From Actinoplanes ianthinogenes (GTDB lineage Bacteria > Actinomycetota > Actinomycetes > Mycobacteriales > Micromonosporaceae): 64,000 bases of DNA. Shown here one piece after another: positions 34,088 through 42,208 of the stretch. Within the stretch, counting starts at the first letter, position 1. Each line of letters starts with the position of its first letter. The position numbers and the translations under genes are program-made. Under the pieces are notes generated by a model that worked only from the letters and a program-made list of their open reading frames with translations, made no database searches and was not told the origin of the DNA. The DNA is taken from positions 6,635,501 through 6,699,500 of the forward strand of contig NZ_AP023356.1 in NCBI RefSeq assembly GCF_018324205.1, in the 5' to 3' direction.

Positions 34088-35847
34088 GCGGCGAGACCAC
34101 CCTGGGCACCATCAAGCGTGGCCTGGCGCTCTCGCCGGAGCTGCGCACCGGACTGGGCGGGACGATCGTGCTGGCCGTCCTCCAGATGGCCGGCCGGGTG
34201 GCGGTGCCGATCGCCGTGCAGCAGGGCATCGACCACGGCATCCGCGCGGCCGGCGGCCCGGACCTGCGGGTGATCTGGCAGATCGTGGCCTTCACCGTGT
34301 GTGCGCTGGCGATCTCCACGCTCTGCGGTTACCTGATGACCCGGCGGCTCTTCACGGTCAGCGAGACCGCGCTGGGCGGGCTGCGGTCGCGTACCTTCCG
34401 GCACATCCACGACCTGTCCATGCTGCACCAGCAGTCCGAGCGGCGCGGCTCGATGGTGTCCCGGGTGACCAGCGACGTCGACCAGATCTCCCAGTTCCTC
34501 CAGACCGGCGGGGTGCAGCTGCTGCTCGCCTCCGGCCAGTTGCTGGTCTCGGCCGTGGTGATGTTCGTCTACTCCTGGCAGCTGGCGGTCGTGGTGCTGC
34601 TCGCCTTCGGCCCGGCCGTGGGCGTCTCCCGGCTGTTCCAGACCCGGCTGCGGCTGGTCTACCAGTCGGTCCGGGAGCGCACCGGGGTGATGCTCGGCGC
34701 GGTCGCGGAGAGCGTGGTCGGCGCCACGGTGATCCGGTCGTACGGCGTCGCCGGCCGCACCCAGGAGCGGCTGAACTCGTCGATCGAGAGCCTGCGGGTG
34801 GCGCAGCAGAAGGCGCTGCGGACCAGCGTGACCAGCTTCTCCAGCGCCGAGATCGGGGCCGGCCTGGCGCTGGCCGGCGTGGTCGTGGCCGGCGTCCTGC
34901 TCGGCGTGGACGGCGGGCTCACGGTCGGGCAGCTGACCGCGTTCCTGTTCCTGGTCACCCTCTTCATCCAGCCGGTGCAGATCGCCACCGACATGCTCAA
35001 CGAGGCGCAGAACGCGGTGGCCGGCTGGCGCCGCATCCTGGACGTGCTCGACGTCGAGCCGGACGTGGCCGACCCGGACGACCGGGGCGTGCCGCTGCCC
35101 GCCGGTCCGCTCTCGGTGACCTTCGCGGACGTGTCGTTCCGCTACCCGGGCGGCCCGATCGTGCTGGCCGACGTGGACCTCACGCTGGACGCGCGGAAGA
35201 AGTACGCCGTGGTCGGCGAGACCGGCAGCGGCAAGACCACGTTCGCCAAGCTGCTCACCCGGCTGATGGACCCGGCCGAGGGCGAGGTGCTGCTCTCCGG
35301 GACGCCGCTGACCTCGGTGCGGTTCTCCTCGCTGCGGTCCCGGGTGGTGATGGTGCCGCAGGACGGGTTCCTGTTCGACGCCACCGTCGCGGAGAACATC
35401 CGGTTCGCCGAGCCGTCGCTCACCGACGAGCAGCTGCTGACCGCCTTCACCGAGCTGGGCCTGGCCGACTGGCTGGCCGGGCTGCCGGAGGGCCTGGCGA
35501 CGCCGGTGGGCGAGCGCGGCGAGGCGCTCAGCGTGGGGGAGCGGCAGCTGGTGGCGCTGGTCCGGGCCTATGTCGCGGACCCCGACCTGCTGGTGCTCGA
35601 CGAGGCCACCAGCGCGGTCGACCCGGCCACCGAGGTGCGCTTGCAGCGTGCGCTCGACCTGGTCACCCGTGGCCGGACCACGGTGGCGATCGCGCACCGG
35701 CTGTCCACCGCCCAGGCCGCCGACGAGGTGATCGTCGTCGACGCGGGCCGCGTCGTGCAACGCGGCCCGCACGCCCAGCTCGTCGCTGAGGAAGGCTCGA
35801 TCTACGCGAAGCTCTACGCCAGCTGGCTCGAACAGACGCGGAGCTAG
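34084..35847 (+). CDS. ABC exporter half-transporter, catalytic-site subunit
   Basis: 587 aa: membrane domain (about 15-310) and ATPase domain (about 335-580). Walker A VVGETGSGKTTF, Walker B LLVLDEATSAVD with catalytic Glu, and H-loop AIAHRLST are canonical. The signature is changed to LSVGERQL. Combined with the intact LSGGQ of its partner it builds one active ATP site, while the other site is degenerate, as in BmrCD or TM287/288. GTG start overlaps the partner stop. It is convergent with rpsD (15 bp apart). Confidence 0.92.
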   Translation: MSGETTLGTIKRGLALSPELRTGLGGTIVLAVLQMAGRVAVPIAVQQGIDHGIRAAGGPDLRVIWQIVAFTVCALAISTLCGYLMTRRLFTVSETALGGLRSRTFRHIHDLSMLHQQSERRGSMVSRVTSDVDQISQFLQTGGVQLLLASGQLLVSAVVMFVYSWQLAVVVLLAFGPAVGVSRLFQTRLRLVYQSVRERTGVMLGAVAESVVGATVIRSYGVAGRTQERLNSSIESLRVAQQKALRTSVTSFSSAEIGAGLALAGVVVAGVLLGVDGGLTVGQLTAFLFLVTLFIQPVQIATDMLNEAQNAVAGWRRILDVLDVEPDVADPDDRGVPLPAGPLSVTFADVSFRYPGGPIVLADVDLTLDARKKYAVVGETGSGKTTFAKLLTRLMDPAEGEVLLSGTPLTSVRFSSLRSRVVMVPQDGFLFDATVAENIRFAEPSLTDEQLLTAFTELGLADWLAGLPEGLATPVGERGEALSVGERQLVALVRAYVADPDLLVLDEATSAVDPATEVRLQRALDLVTRGRTTVAIAHRLSTAQAADEVIVVDAGRVVQRGPHAQLVAEEGSIYAKLYASWLEQTRS

Positions 35848-35862
35848 CCGGCTCCGCGGGGT

Positions 35863-36471
35863 CTACCGGGCGTAGTACTCGACTACCAGCTGCTCGTCGC
35901 ACAGAACCGGGACCTCGGTGCGCCGCGGGACCCGGATGACCGTGGTGCGCAGCTCCTCCACGACGGTGGAGAGGTAGGGCGCGGTCGGCCCGTCGAGGTG
36001 CGCCCCGGTCGCCGCGATCTGGAACGGCGGCTTCTGCCGGCTCGACTCGCGCACCTCGACGACCTGGCCCGGCTTGAGCTTGTAGCCCGGCCGGTCCACC
36101 TTCTTGCCGTCCACCGTGAAGTGCCCGTGCACGACCAGCTGGCGGGCCTGATAGATGGTGCGGGCCAGCCCGGCCCGGAACACCGTCGCGTCCAGCCGGC
36201 GCTCCAGCAGGGTGACCAGGTTCTCGCCGGTCTTGCCCTCGGCCTGGTGCGCGGCGTCGTACGCGGCCCGCATCTGGACCTCGCTGATGTTGTACTGGTG
36301 CCGCAGCCGCTGCTTCTCCAGCAGCCGGACCTGGTAGTCCGAGCTCTTGCGCCGGCCCCGGCCGTGCACGCCGGGCGGGAACGGGCGCCGCTCGAAGTAC
36401 TTCACACACTTGCGGGTCAGCGGGATGCCGAGCGCCCGGGACAGCTTCGCTTTGGGTCGAGAGTTGTTCAA
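35863..36471 (-). CDS. rpsD: 30S ribosomal protein S4
   Basis: 202 aa. Binds 16S rRNA early in small-subunit assembly. Start NNSRPKAKLSRALGIPLTR, then RPFPPGVHGRGRRKSSDYQ, the S4 RNA-binding domain at about 92-155 (RRLDATVFRAGLARTIYQAR, QLVVHGHFTVDGKKV), and the end PVLCDEQLVVEYYAR. It lacks the Cys cluster of the zinc-binding form. TTG at 36471 follows AGGAG. It is alone, outside any ribosomal operon, so it is likely either the sole stand-alone copy, as in Streptomyces, or a second paralogue. Iron-box-like sites lie upstream. Confidence 0.94.
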   Translation of the reverse strand: MNNSRPKAKLSRALGIPLTRKCVKYFERRPFPPGVHGRGRRKSSDYQVRLLEKQRLRHQYNISEVQMRAAYDAAHQAEGKTGENLVTLLERRLDATVFRAGLARTIYQARQLVVHGHFTVDGKKVDRPGYKLKPGQVVEVRESSRQKPPFQIAATGAHLDGPTAPYLSTVVEELRTTVIRVPRRTEVPVLCDEQLVVEYYAR

Positions 36472-36490
36472 CGCGGATCTCCTGTTACGG

Positions 36491-36524
36491 TTAGCCTTGC
36501 CTAACTTAGGTAAGCCTAACCGGT
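36491..36524. promoter_or_regulatory. Two overlapping IdeR/DmdR-type iron boxes
   Basis: TTAGGTAAGCCTAACC (36506-36521) matches the first 16 of 19 positions of the consensus TWAGGTWAGSCTWACCTWA. A weaker site (TTAGCCTTGCCTAACTTAG, 36491-36509) overlaps it. They lie in the 70-bp gap between rpsD (minus) and the HugZ-like gene (plus). Iron-dependent repression of the haem-related gene, and possibly of rpsD, is inferred. Confidence 0.65.
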
Positions 36525-36541
36525 GCCCGGAGGTGCTCGTC

Positions 36542-37267
36542 ATGCAACCCAGTCCCGCCGAGATCGCGCGAACCCTCGCCGCCGGTCACCTGCCCGCCGT
36601 CGCCCACATCGCCTGTCACCCCGGGCCGCTGCCGATCCGCCACGTGACCGACGCGCAGGGCCGTCCGCTGCTGCTCGTGCCGTCGGAGAGCGCGTTGTCC
36701 GCGGCGCTGCGCCCGCAGCCCGGCAACGACGACGCCGCGCTGGTCCTGGACATCCGGGACGTCCCGCCGATGGCCTCCTCGCCGTCGATCGGCCGGGTCT
36801 GGGTCTCCGGCTGGGCGGCCCGGCTCACCGGCGACGAGGCCCGCGCCGCCGCGCTGGACTACGCCGACACCGACGCCTGCGGCGACCTGCTGGACGTCGG
36901 CGGCAGCCAGACGCTGTACCGGATGGACGTGGCCGAGGTCCGGTTCGAGCGCTCCGAGCACCTGATCGAGATCGACCCGGACGACTACGCCGCGGCGTCC
37001 CCGGACCCGCTGCGCGCTGTCGAGTTCGACCTGATCGCCGACCTGGCCGACCACCACCTGGGCGAGATGGGCGATTACGTGCGCCGGCAGCTCGGGCCGG
37101 CCGCCCGCCCGGGTGACGAGCCCCGGGTGGTGCGGCTGGACCGTTACGGCTTCGTGGTCCGGCTCGAAGGGCGCAGCGCCCGGCTGGCCTTCCCCCGCCC
37201 GGTCACCGACCGCCACGACCTCGCGCACCTGCTGCACCCGATCCTGTGCCGCCGCTGCGCCGCGTAG
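36542..37267 (+). CDS. HugZ-like / DUF2470 domain protein
   Basis: 241 aa. Residues about 1-140 form a split-barrel like pyridoxamine-oxidase/HugZ proteins (GHLPAVAHIACHPGPLPIRHV, IGRVWVSGWAARL, LYRMDVAEVRFER). Residues about 150-235 resemble DUF2470, which in HugZ and related proteins contributes haem binding and degradation (AVEFDLIADLADHHLGEM, RLDRYGFVVRLEG). The ATG follows CGGAGG. The iron-box pair upstream supports an iron or haem role. Haem ligands cannot be identified with certainty. Confidence 0.78.
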   Translation: MQPSPAEIARTLAAGHLPAVAHIACHPGPLPIRHVTDAQGRPLLLVPSESALSAALRPQPGNDDAALVLDIRDVPPMASSPSIGRVWVSGWAARLTGDEARAAALDYADTDACGDLLDVGGSQTLYRMDVAEVRFERSEHLIEIDPDDYAAASPDPLRAVEFDLIADLADHHLGEMGDYVRRQLGPAARPGDEPRVVRLDRYGFVVRLEGRSARLAFPRPVTDRHDLAHLLHPILCRRCAA

Positions 37268-37270
37268 GAG

Positions 37271-37321
37271 CCCAACAGCAAGACCAGCCCAACAGCAAGA
37301 CCAGCCCAACAGCAAGACCCA
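37271..37321 (+). repeat. Three tandem 17-bp iteron-like repeats
   Basis: CCCAACAGCAAGACCAG begins at 37271, 37288 and 37305; the third copy differs only in its last two bases. They begin 4 bp after the HugZ-like stop and lie 69 bp before two DnaA boxes. The 37268-37556 gap otherwise holds two GGGATCCC palindromes (37429-37436, 37454-37461) and a terminator, with no gene. Confidence 0.9.
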
Positions 37322-37389
37322 CCCACCACTGGGGGGCCACCGCCGCTGCCTCAATGGTGACGCGAGATTTCATGATCGCGCCGGCGCCC

Positions 37390-37415
37390 TGTGGACAACA
37401 GCTCGCTGTGGACAA
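37390..37415 (-). promoter_or_regulatory. Two consensus DnaA boxes, 17 bp apart
   Basis: TGTGGACAA occurs at 37390-37398 and 37407-37415. Its complement TTGTCCACA is the preferred DnaA box of high-GC actinobacteria. No replication gene is nearby, so this is not oriC by context. DnaA titration, a datA/DARS-like role or local regulation are possibilities. Confidence 0.7.
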
Positions 37416-37503
37416 CGTCAATCAGCCCGGGATCCCTTCCTGCCGCCACCGTCGGGATCCCGTTCACCCCACCTCCCGGTGCCGCGGTGAGGCGGGGTGG
37501 CAA

Positions 37504-37540
37504 AAAGGCGGGCGGCCCCGTGCCGGGGCCGCCCGCCTTT
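37504..37540 (-). terminator. Strong bidirectional intrinsic terminator
   Basis: A perfect 17-bp stem (37504-37520 with 37524-37540) has a TGC loop; the GC-rich core is GGCGGGCGGCCCCG. On the minus strand it is followed by CTTTTTG and lies 16 bp after the stop of the Pro-rich protein gene. It also has TTTCT on the plus side and could stop transcripts from the HugZ-like gene. Confidence 0.88.
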
Positions 37541-37556
37541 CTCGATCACTGGACGG

Positions 37557-39512
37557 TCAGAGCGAGAGAATCCGGTCCAGGAACTCGCGGTACCCGCGCA
37601 TCGCCATCCGCATGCTCTCGGTGTCCGGCGTGCCGGTGCCCCGCAGCGGGTCCAGGTCGTCCCGCTCGGCCAGCAGCACCTCGGTCAGCTCGTTCACCGC
37701 GTCGGTGAGCAGGTCGTGCGCCCGGGTCAGCGCGTTCACCGGGTCGTCGACGAACTCCGCCTTCACCTCGTGCCAGGCGGCCCGGAAGTGCCGGGCGGCG
37801 TCGTCGTCCCAGATCGTGGCGCGGATGACCGTCTCCTCCCCGGCCAGAGCCGGCTCGGTGGTGGTCTCCTCGCTCTCCTCGTCCTCCTCGGCCGGGGCGG
37901 ACCGGCGGCCCGAGCGGCGCACCGGCTCGGCGTCCTCCAGGCTCGCCGAGCGGCGGGCGGCCGGGCGCGGCTCGTCCTCCGGCAGGTCGAGCAGGCCACG
38001 GCGGCCGGTGCCGACCGAGACCCCGGCCAGCCCGGACTCCGGGTACGGCTGGAAGTCCAGCGGCGGCGGGGTGACCGAACCGGGCTGCGGCGCCGCCGGA
38101 CCGGCCGGGGTGACCGAGGCGACCCCGAACGCCTCACCGGAGCGGCCCAGGCTGTACCCGGTGGTGGCCGGCGAGCCGAAGGCGAACCCGGTGTCCGGGG
38201 CGGCCGGCGGGTCGGCCGGGGTGCGGGTGGCCGGGATCTGCGGCGGCAGCACCGGGAACTGGAGCTCCGGCACCGGCACCGAGGCCGAGCCGGTGGCCGC
38301 CGGCGGGGCCGGGGAGACCGGCGCGGCGGACGCGGCCGGGTCGGCCGGCGGCTCGGCGTCGTGGTCGGGCTGCCCGGAGACCGGCGCCAGCGTGCCGGCC
38401 GGGTGGTCCGGGGTGAAGTCGGTCGGGAGATACGGCGCGGGCGCGTAACCGGGCGACACCGGGGCGCCGGACACCGGGCCGGTCGGACCGCCGGACGTGG
38501 GCGGCGGCACCGGGACCGAGGCCCAGCCGGCCGCGACCCGGCCCTCCGCCGGGCCCGCGTCGGCCGCCTCGCCGAGCGCCGGCTCGCCGGGCGGGCCGTC
38601 CACCACGGGCGCCTCGTCCGGGCCCGGCGCGTCGCCGGCCTGTGCGTAGCCGGGGGCTCCTGCCCGTCCGTTCATGTCCTCACGTCCGTTCTCGTCGCGT
38701 GGTCCCGCCTCGTCGGCGGCGTCCTGGCCGGCCTCCGGCGACGCGTCGTCCGCCGGCTCGGCCGCCGGTGTCGCACCGGTGGACTCCTCGTCGGCCGGTG
38801 GCTCGGCGACTTGAGCATCGCCGGGCTCGGCGACCCCGGTCTCCTCCGCGGCCGATGACTCCGCCCCGGCAGGATGTCCGTTGACGCCCGGAGGCGCCTC
38901 CGGGGTCCGCCCGCCGAAGAGGAACCGCCCGGTGCCGCCGAGCCGGAATCCCCCGAAAGAGGTTTCCCGTCCCGGTGTCGCGGCCTCGGGCCCCTGGGAC
39001 TCTACGTCCTGGCCAGGCTCGGGCTCCTGCTCCGCGGGGACCGAGTGATCAGAATCGCCGTGCCGGGACCGGGCCGACGGGATGCCGCCGCGCTCGCCCC
39101 GGCCCTGGCCAGGGCCGCGGCCGGCGGCCCGGTTCAGCCCGAACGGATCGCTGCCCGGCAGATCGCCCGGATTGCCGTGGAAGCCGTTGGCCTCGCCCGG
39201 CCCGTGCGGTCCGCGGGCCGACGCGACCGGCGTGAACGCGGACGCCGACCGCGGGCCGAACGGCAGCGAGGTCCCGGTCAGCAGGTCGGTGGGGAGGGGT
39301 GGAGCCCCCGCCTCCAGCGGGTTCGCGGCGCGGCGGGAGCCGAGGGACACCATCTCCGGCTCCGGCTCCGCGTCCGCCGACGGTTCGTCGGCGGGTGGCA
39401 GGTAGGCGGAGGGCAGGTAGGTCGACTCCGGGTCCGAGTCCGGACGAACCTGCCAGAAGCGGGCGAGTCCGGGCGTGGGCCGGGCGTTGTCGGGGCTGGA
39501 CTTCGGCTCCAT
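37557..39512 (-). CDS. Large Pro/Ala/Glu-rich protein with conserved C-terminal helical domain
   Basis: 651 aa, mostly low-complexity and probably disordered (residues 1-540), rich in Pro, Ala, Gly and Glu. The last 95 residues differ: VIRATIWDDDAARHFRAAWH, EVKAEFVDDPVNALTRAHDL and YREFLDRILSL form a compact helical domain of a type seen at the C-termini of several actinobacterial proteins. Membrane segments are absent. ATG 39512 is chosen (GGGAG upstream); GTG at 39572 is possible. It is divergent from hisI. Function unknown. Confidence 0.72.
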   Translation of the reverse strand: MEPKSSPDNARPTPGLARFWQVRPDSDPESTYLPSAYLPPADEPSADAEPEPEMVSLGSRRAANPLEAGAPPLPTDLLTGTSLPFGPRSASAFTPVASARGPHGPGEANGFHGNPGDLPGSDPFGLNRAAGRGPGQGRGERGGIPSARSRHGDSDHSVPAEQEPEPGQDVESQGPEAATPGRETSFGGFRLGGTGRFLFGGRTPEAPPGVNGHPAGAESSAAEETGVAEPGDAQVAEPPADEESTGATPAAEPADDASPEAGQDAADEAGPRDENGREDMNGRAGAPGYAQAGDAPGPDEAPVVDGPPGEPALGEAADAGPAEGRVAAGWASVPVPPPTSGGPTGPVSGAPVSPGYAPAPYLPTDFTPDHPAGTLAPVSGQPDHDAEPPADPAASAAPVSPAPPAATGSASVPVPELQFPVLPPQIPATRTPADPPAAPDTGFAFGSPATTGYSLGRSGEAFGVASVTPAGPAAPQPGSVTPPPLDFQPYPESGLAGVSVGTGRRGLLDLPEDEPRPAARRSASLEDAEPVRRSGRRSAPAEEDEESEETTTEPALAGEETVIRATIWDDDAARHFRAAWHEVKAEFVDDPVNALTRAHDLLTDAVNELTEVLLAERDDLDPLRGTGTPDTESMRMAMRGYREFLDRILSL

Positions 39513-39710
39513 CGGTAAACCACTCCCGTCGCGAGGCGCGCGCACCGGGACTGCCTGGAGCTGCGCAGACACACCGGCGGCGGGCGCCGGGCATCTCAGG
39601 CAGGTACGGCGCCCCGCCGACGGTACCGTCCCGATCGGCGCGGCACATCCCCTGTGACCGGATCGTGGGCCCTCGACGGGCGCTCCGGCGGATGCGGGAG
39701 AATCGCTGGC

Positions 39711-40076
39711 GTGCCCGTATCAGATGCAGAGACGTCCCTCGACGCGGCGATCGCCGCCCGGCTCAAGCGCACCCCCGACGGCCTGGTCGCCGCGATCGTC
39801 CAGGAGCACGGCACCGGCGAGGTGCTGATGCTGGCCTGGATGGACGCCGAGGCGCTGCATCGCACGCTGACCACGGGACGGGCCACCTACTGGTCCCGCA
39901 GCCGTAACGAATATTGGGTGAAAGGCGCCACCTCCGGCCACCACCAGCACGTGAGGCGGGTGGCGCTGGACTGCGACGGGGACGCGTTGCTGGTCACCGT
40001 CGAGCAGACCGGGGCGGCCTGCCACACCGGGGCGCACAACTGCTTCTTCGACGAGTTGCCTTTGGAGGGTCAGTGA
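39711..40076 (+). CDS. hisI: Phosphoribosyl-AMP cyclohydrolase HisI
   Basis: 121 aa, single-domain cyclohydrolase (hisE is separate). Opens the purine ring of PR-AMP using zinc and magnesium. Metal ligands lie in RVALDCDGDALLVTVEQTG and ACHTGAHNCFF; RATYWSRSRNEYWVKGATSG is the substrate loop. The GTG at 39711 has GGGAG 10 bp upstream. Its stop overlaps trpE as GTGA, so histidine and tryptophan genes share a transcript. Confidence 0.96.
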   Translation: MPVSDAETSLDAAIAARLKRTPDGLVAAIVQEHGTGEVLMLAWMDAEALHRTLTTGRATYWSRSRNEYWVKGATSGHHQHVRRVALDCDGDALLVTVEQTGAACHTGAHNCFFDELPLEGQ

Positions 40077-41581
40077 CCAGCGGAGCGACATTTCCCGACG
40101 AAGCGGGATTTGTCCAGAAAAGGCAGCGCGTCGTTCCGGTGACCCGCAAGCTTCTCGCCGACGGCGAGACCCCGGTCGGCGTCTACACCAAACTCGCCGG
40201 CGGCCCGGGCACCTTCCTCTTGGAGTCGGCCGAGCAGGGACTGGCCTGGTCCCGCTACTCCTTCGTGGGCGTTCGCAGCGCCGCGACCCTGGTGGAGAAG
40301 GACGGGCAGGCGCGGTGGCTCGGCACGCCGCCGGACGGGGTGCCGCTCGACGGTGATCCGGTGGCCGCGCTCCGTGCGACGGTGGCCGCGCTGACCGGCG
40401 GCGACACACCGGACGCCGGCCTTCCGCCGCTGACCGGGGGCATGGTCGGTTACCTGGCCTACGACCTGGTCCGCCGCTTCGAGCGACTGCCCGCCACCGC
40501 CGCCGACGACCTGCCGCTGCCCGAGCTCGGCATGATGCTCGCCACCGATCTGGTCGTGCTGGACCACCACGACGGCTCCGCGCTGCTGGTCGCCAACGCG
40601 GTGCTGGCCGAGGACGCCGACGACGACGCGCGCCGGGCGGCGTACCACCACGCGGTCGGCCGGCTGGACGCGATGACCACCGCGCTGTCCCGGCCCACCC
40701 CGCCGATGGTCTCCACGGTGGAGCGTCCCGCGGTGGGCGAGCCGGTCAGCCGGACCGCCCCCGGCGATTACCAGAAAGCGGTGGAGCAGGCCAAGGAGGC
40801 GATCCGGGCCGGCGAGTGCTTCCAGATCGTGGTGGCCCAGCGCTTCGAGCGGCCCACCGACGCGAACGCGCTGGACATCTACCGGGTGCTGCGGGCCACC
40901 AACCCGAGCCCGTACATGTACCTGCTCCGCTTCGACGACTTCGACATCGTCGGCTCCTCGCCGGAGGCGCACCTCAAGGTCAGCGCCGGCAGGACCGCGC
41001 TGCTGCACCCGATCGCCGGCACCCGCTGGCGGGGCGCCACCCCGGAGCAGGACGCCGCGCTCGCCGCCGAGCTGCTGGCCGACCCGAAAGAGCGCTCCGA
41101 GCACGTCATGCTGGTCGACCTGGGCCGCAACGACCTGGGCCGGGTCTGCGAGCCGGGCAGCGTCGAGGTCCCGGAGTTCGCCCGGATCGAGCGGTACAGC
41201 CACGTCATGCACATCGTGTCCACCGTGGTCGGCCGGCTGCGCGCGGACCGGACCGCGTTCGACGCGCTCGCCGCGACGTTCCCGGCCGGCACGCTCTCCG
41301 GCGCGCCCAAGGTCCGGGCCATGGAGATCATCGAGGAGCTGGAGCCGACCCGGCGCGGCCTGTACGGCGGCACGGTCGGCTACTTCGGCTTCGCCGGCGA
41401 CATGGACATGGCGATCGCGATCCGGACCGCGCTGGTCAAGGACGGGGTGGCCTACGTCGGGGCGGGCGCCGGCATCGTGGCCGACTCGGACCCGGCCGCC
41501 GAGGAGCAGGAGACCCGGAACAAGGCCGCGGCCGTGCTCGCCGCGATCGCCGCCGCCGAAACCCTGCGCGCCGCACGATGA
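40073..41581 (+). CDS. trpE: Anthranilate synthase component I TrpE
   Basis: 502 aa. Converts chorismate to anthranilate using ammonia from TrpG, which is not in this window. The N-terminal feedback region has ETPVGVYTKLAGGPGTFLLES, including the LLES tryptophan-binding element. The chorismate site shows VAQRFERPTDANALDIYRVLR, GTRWRGATPEQD, VDLGRNDLGRVCEPGSV and LSGAPKVRAMEIIEELEPTR. GTG 40073 follows GGAGGG. It overlaps hisI and the next membrane gene. Confidence 0.96.
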   Translation: MTSGATFPDEAGFVQKRQRVVPVTRKLLADGETPVGVYTKLAGGPGTFLLESAEQGLAWSRYSFVGVRSAATLVEKDGQARWLGTPPDGVPLDGDPVAALRATVAALTGGDTPDAGLPPLTGGMVGYLAYDLVRRFERLPATAADDLPLPELGMMLATDLVVLDHHDGSALLVANAVLAEDADDDARRAAYHHAVGRLDAMTTALSRPTPPMVSTVERPAVGEPVSRTAPGDYQKAVEQAKEAIRAGECFQIVVAQRFERPTDANALDIYRVLRATNPSPYMYLLRFDDFDIVGSSPEAHLKVSAGRTALLHPIAGTRWRGATPEQDAALAAELLADPKERSEHVMLVDLGRNDLGRVCEPGSVEVPEFARIERYSHVMHIVSTVVGRLRADRTAFDALAATFPAGTLSGAPKVRAMEIIEELEPTRRGLYGGTVGYFGFAGDMDMAIAIRTALVKDGVAYVGAGAGIVADSDPAAEEQETRNKAAAVLAAIAAAETLRAAR

Positions 41582-42123
41582 GCCGGCGGTCCCACCTCGC
41601 CGCGATCGTCGCCTGCCTGGCCGGCGCCGGGCTGACCCTGTACGCGGTCACCCGCACCTGGTCGCTGACCGTCGAGCACCGCACCGGCCTGTCCGACCTG
41701 ACCACCGCCCGGACCGGCGCGGACGCGCAGCCGTGGCTGGTCGGCCTGGCGGTGGTCGCGCTGGCCGGCGCCGGGGCGCTGCTGGCGACCAGGGGAGTGG
41801 CCCGTCGGGTGCTCGGCGGCCTGCTGGTCGCCGCCGGCGCGGGCATCGTGGCCGGGGCGGTGCTGGCCCGCACCGGGACGGCCGCCGGCGAGGCCGGGGC
41901 CGGGGCGACGGTCTGGCCGGTGGCGGCGGTGCTCGGCGGTGTGGTGGTGATGCTGGGCGGCGTGCTGGCCGTCCGGCACGGCCACGAGTGGGCGGCGATG
42001 TCCGCGCGGTACGAGCGGAGACCGCGAGTCGATGCCGGGCGTGCCCCGGCCGACGATCTGGCCCCGGCCGACCACCGGGCGGCCTGGGACGCGCTGGACC
42101 GCGGGGACGATCCGACCGCTTAA
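41578..42123 (+). CDS. Trp-operon-associated membrane protein (TIGR02234 type)
   Basis: 181 aa with four hydrophobic segments: about 5-23 (LAAIVACLAGAGLTLYAVT), 53-72, 80-99 and 114-133 (VWPVAAVLGGVVVMLGGVLA). The RTWSLTVEHRTGLSDLTTARTGAD loop resembles the membrane protein found between trpE and trpC in actinobacteria such as Rv1610. ATG 41578 overlaps the trpE stop. Role unknown; a link to tryptophan or its precursor across the membrane is speculative. Confidence 0.87.
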   Translation: MSRRSHLAAIVACLAGAGLTLYAVTRTWSLTVEHRTGLSDLTTARTGADAQPWLVGLAVVALAGAGALLATRGVARRVLGGLLVAAGAGIVAGAVLARTGTAAGEAGAGATVWPVAAVLGGVVVMLGGVLAVRHGHEWAAMSARYERRPRVDAGRAPADDLAPADHRAAWDALDRGDDPTA

Positions 42124-42208
42124 CGGAGTTTTCGCGGCATCAGCGGACAGGCGTCAACAGACCCGTAGCAACAGATCGTCATCAATGGGTCGGTAACAAT
42201 GCGGCCGA

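Noticed and set aside
36491..36524. Zur (zinc) box as explanation for the rpsD upstream palindromes
   Set aside because: The sequence follows the IdeR/DtxR pattern much better, and the neighbour is a haem-type gene.
37390..37415. Chromosomal origin oriC
   Set aside because: Only two DnaA boxes are present and dnaA, dnaN, gyrB or rpmH are absent; his and trp neighbours argue against the origin.
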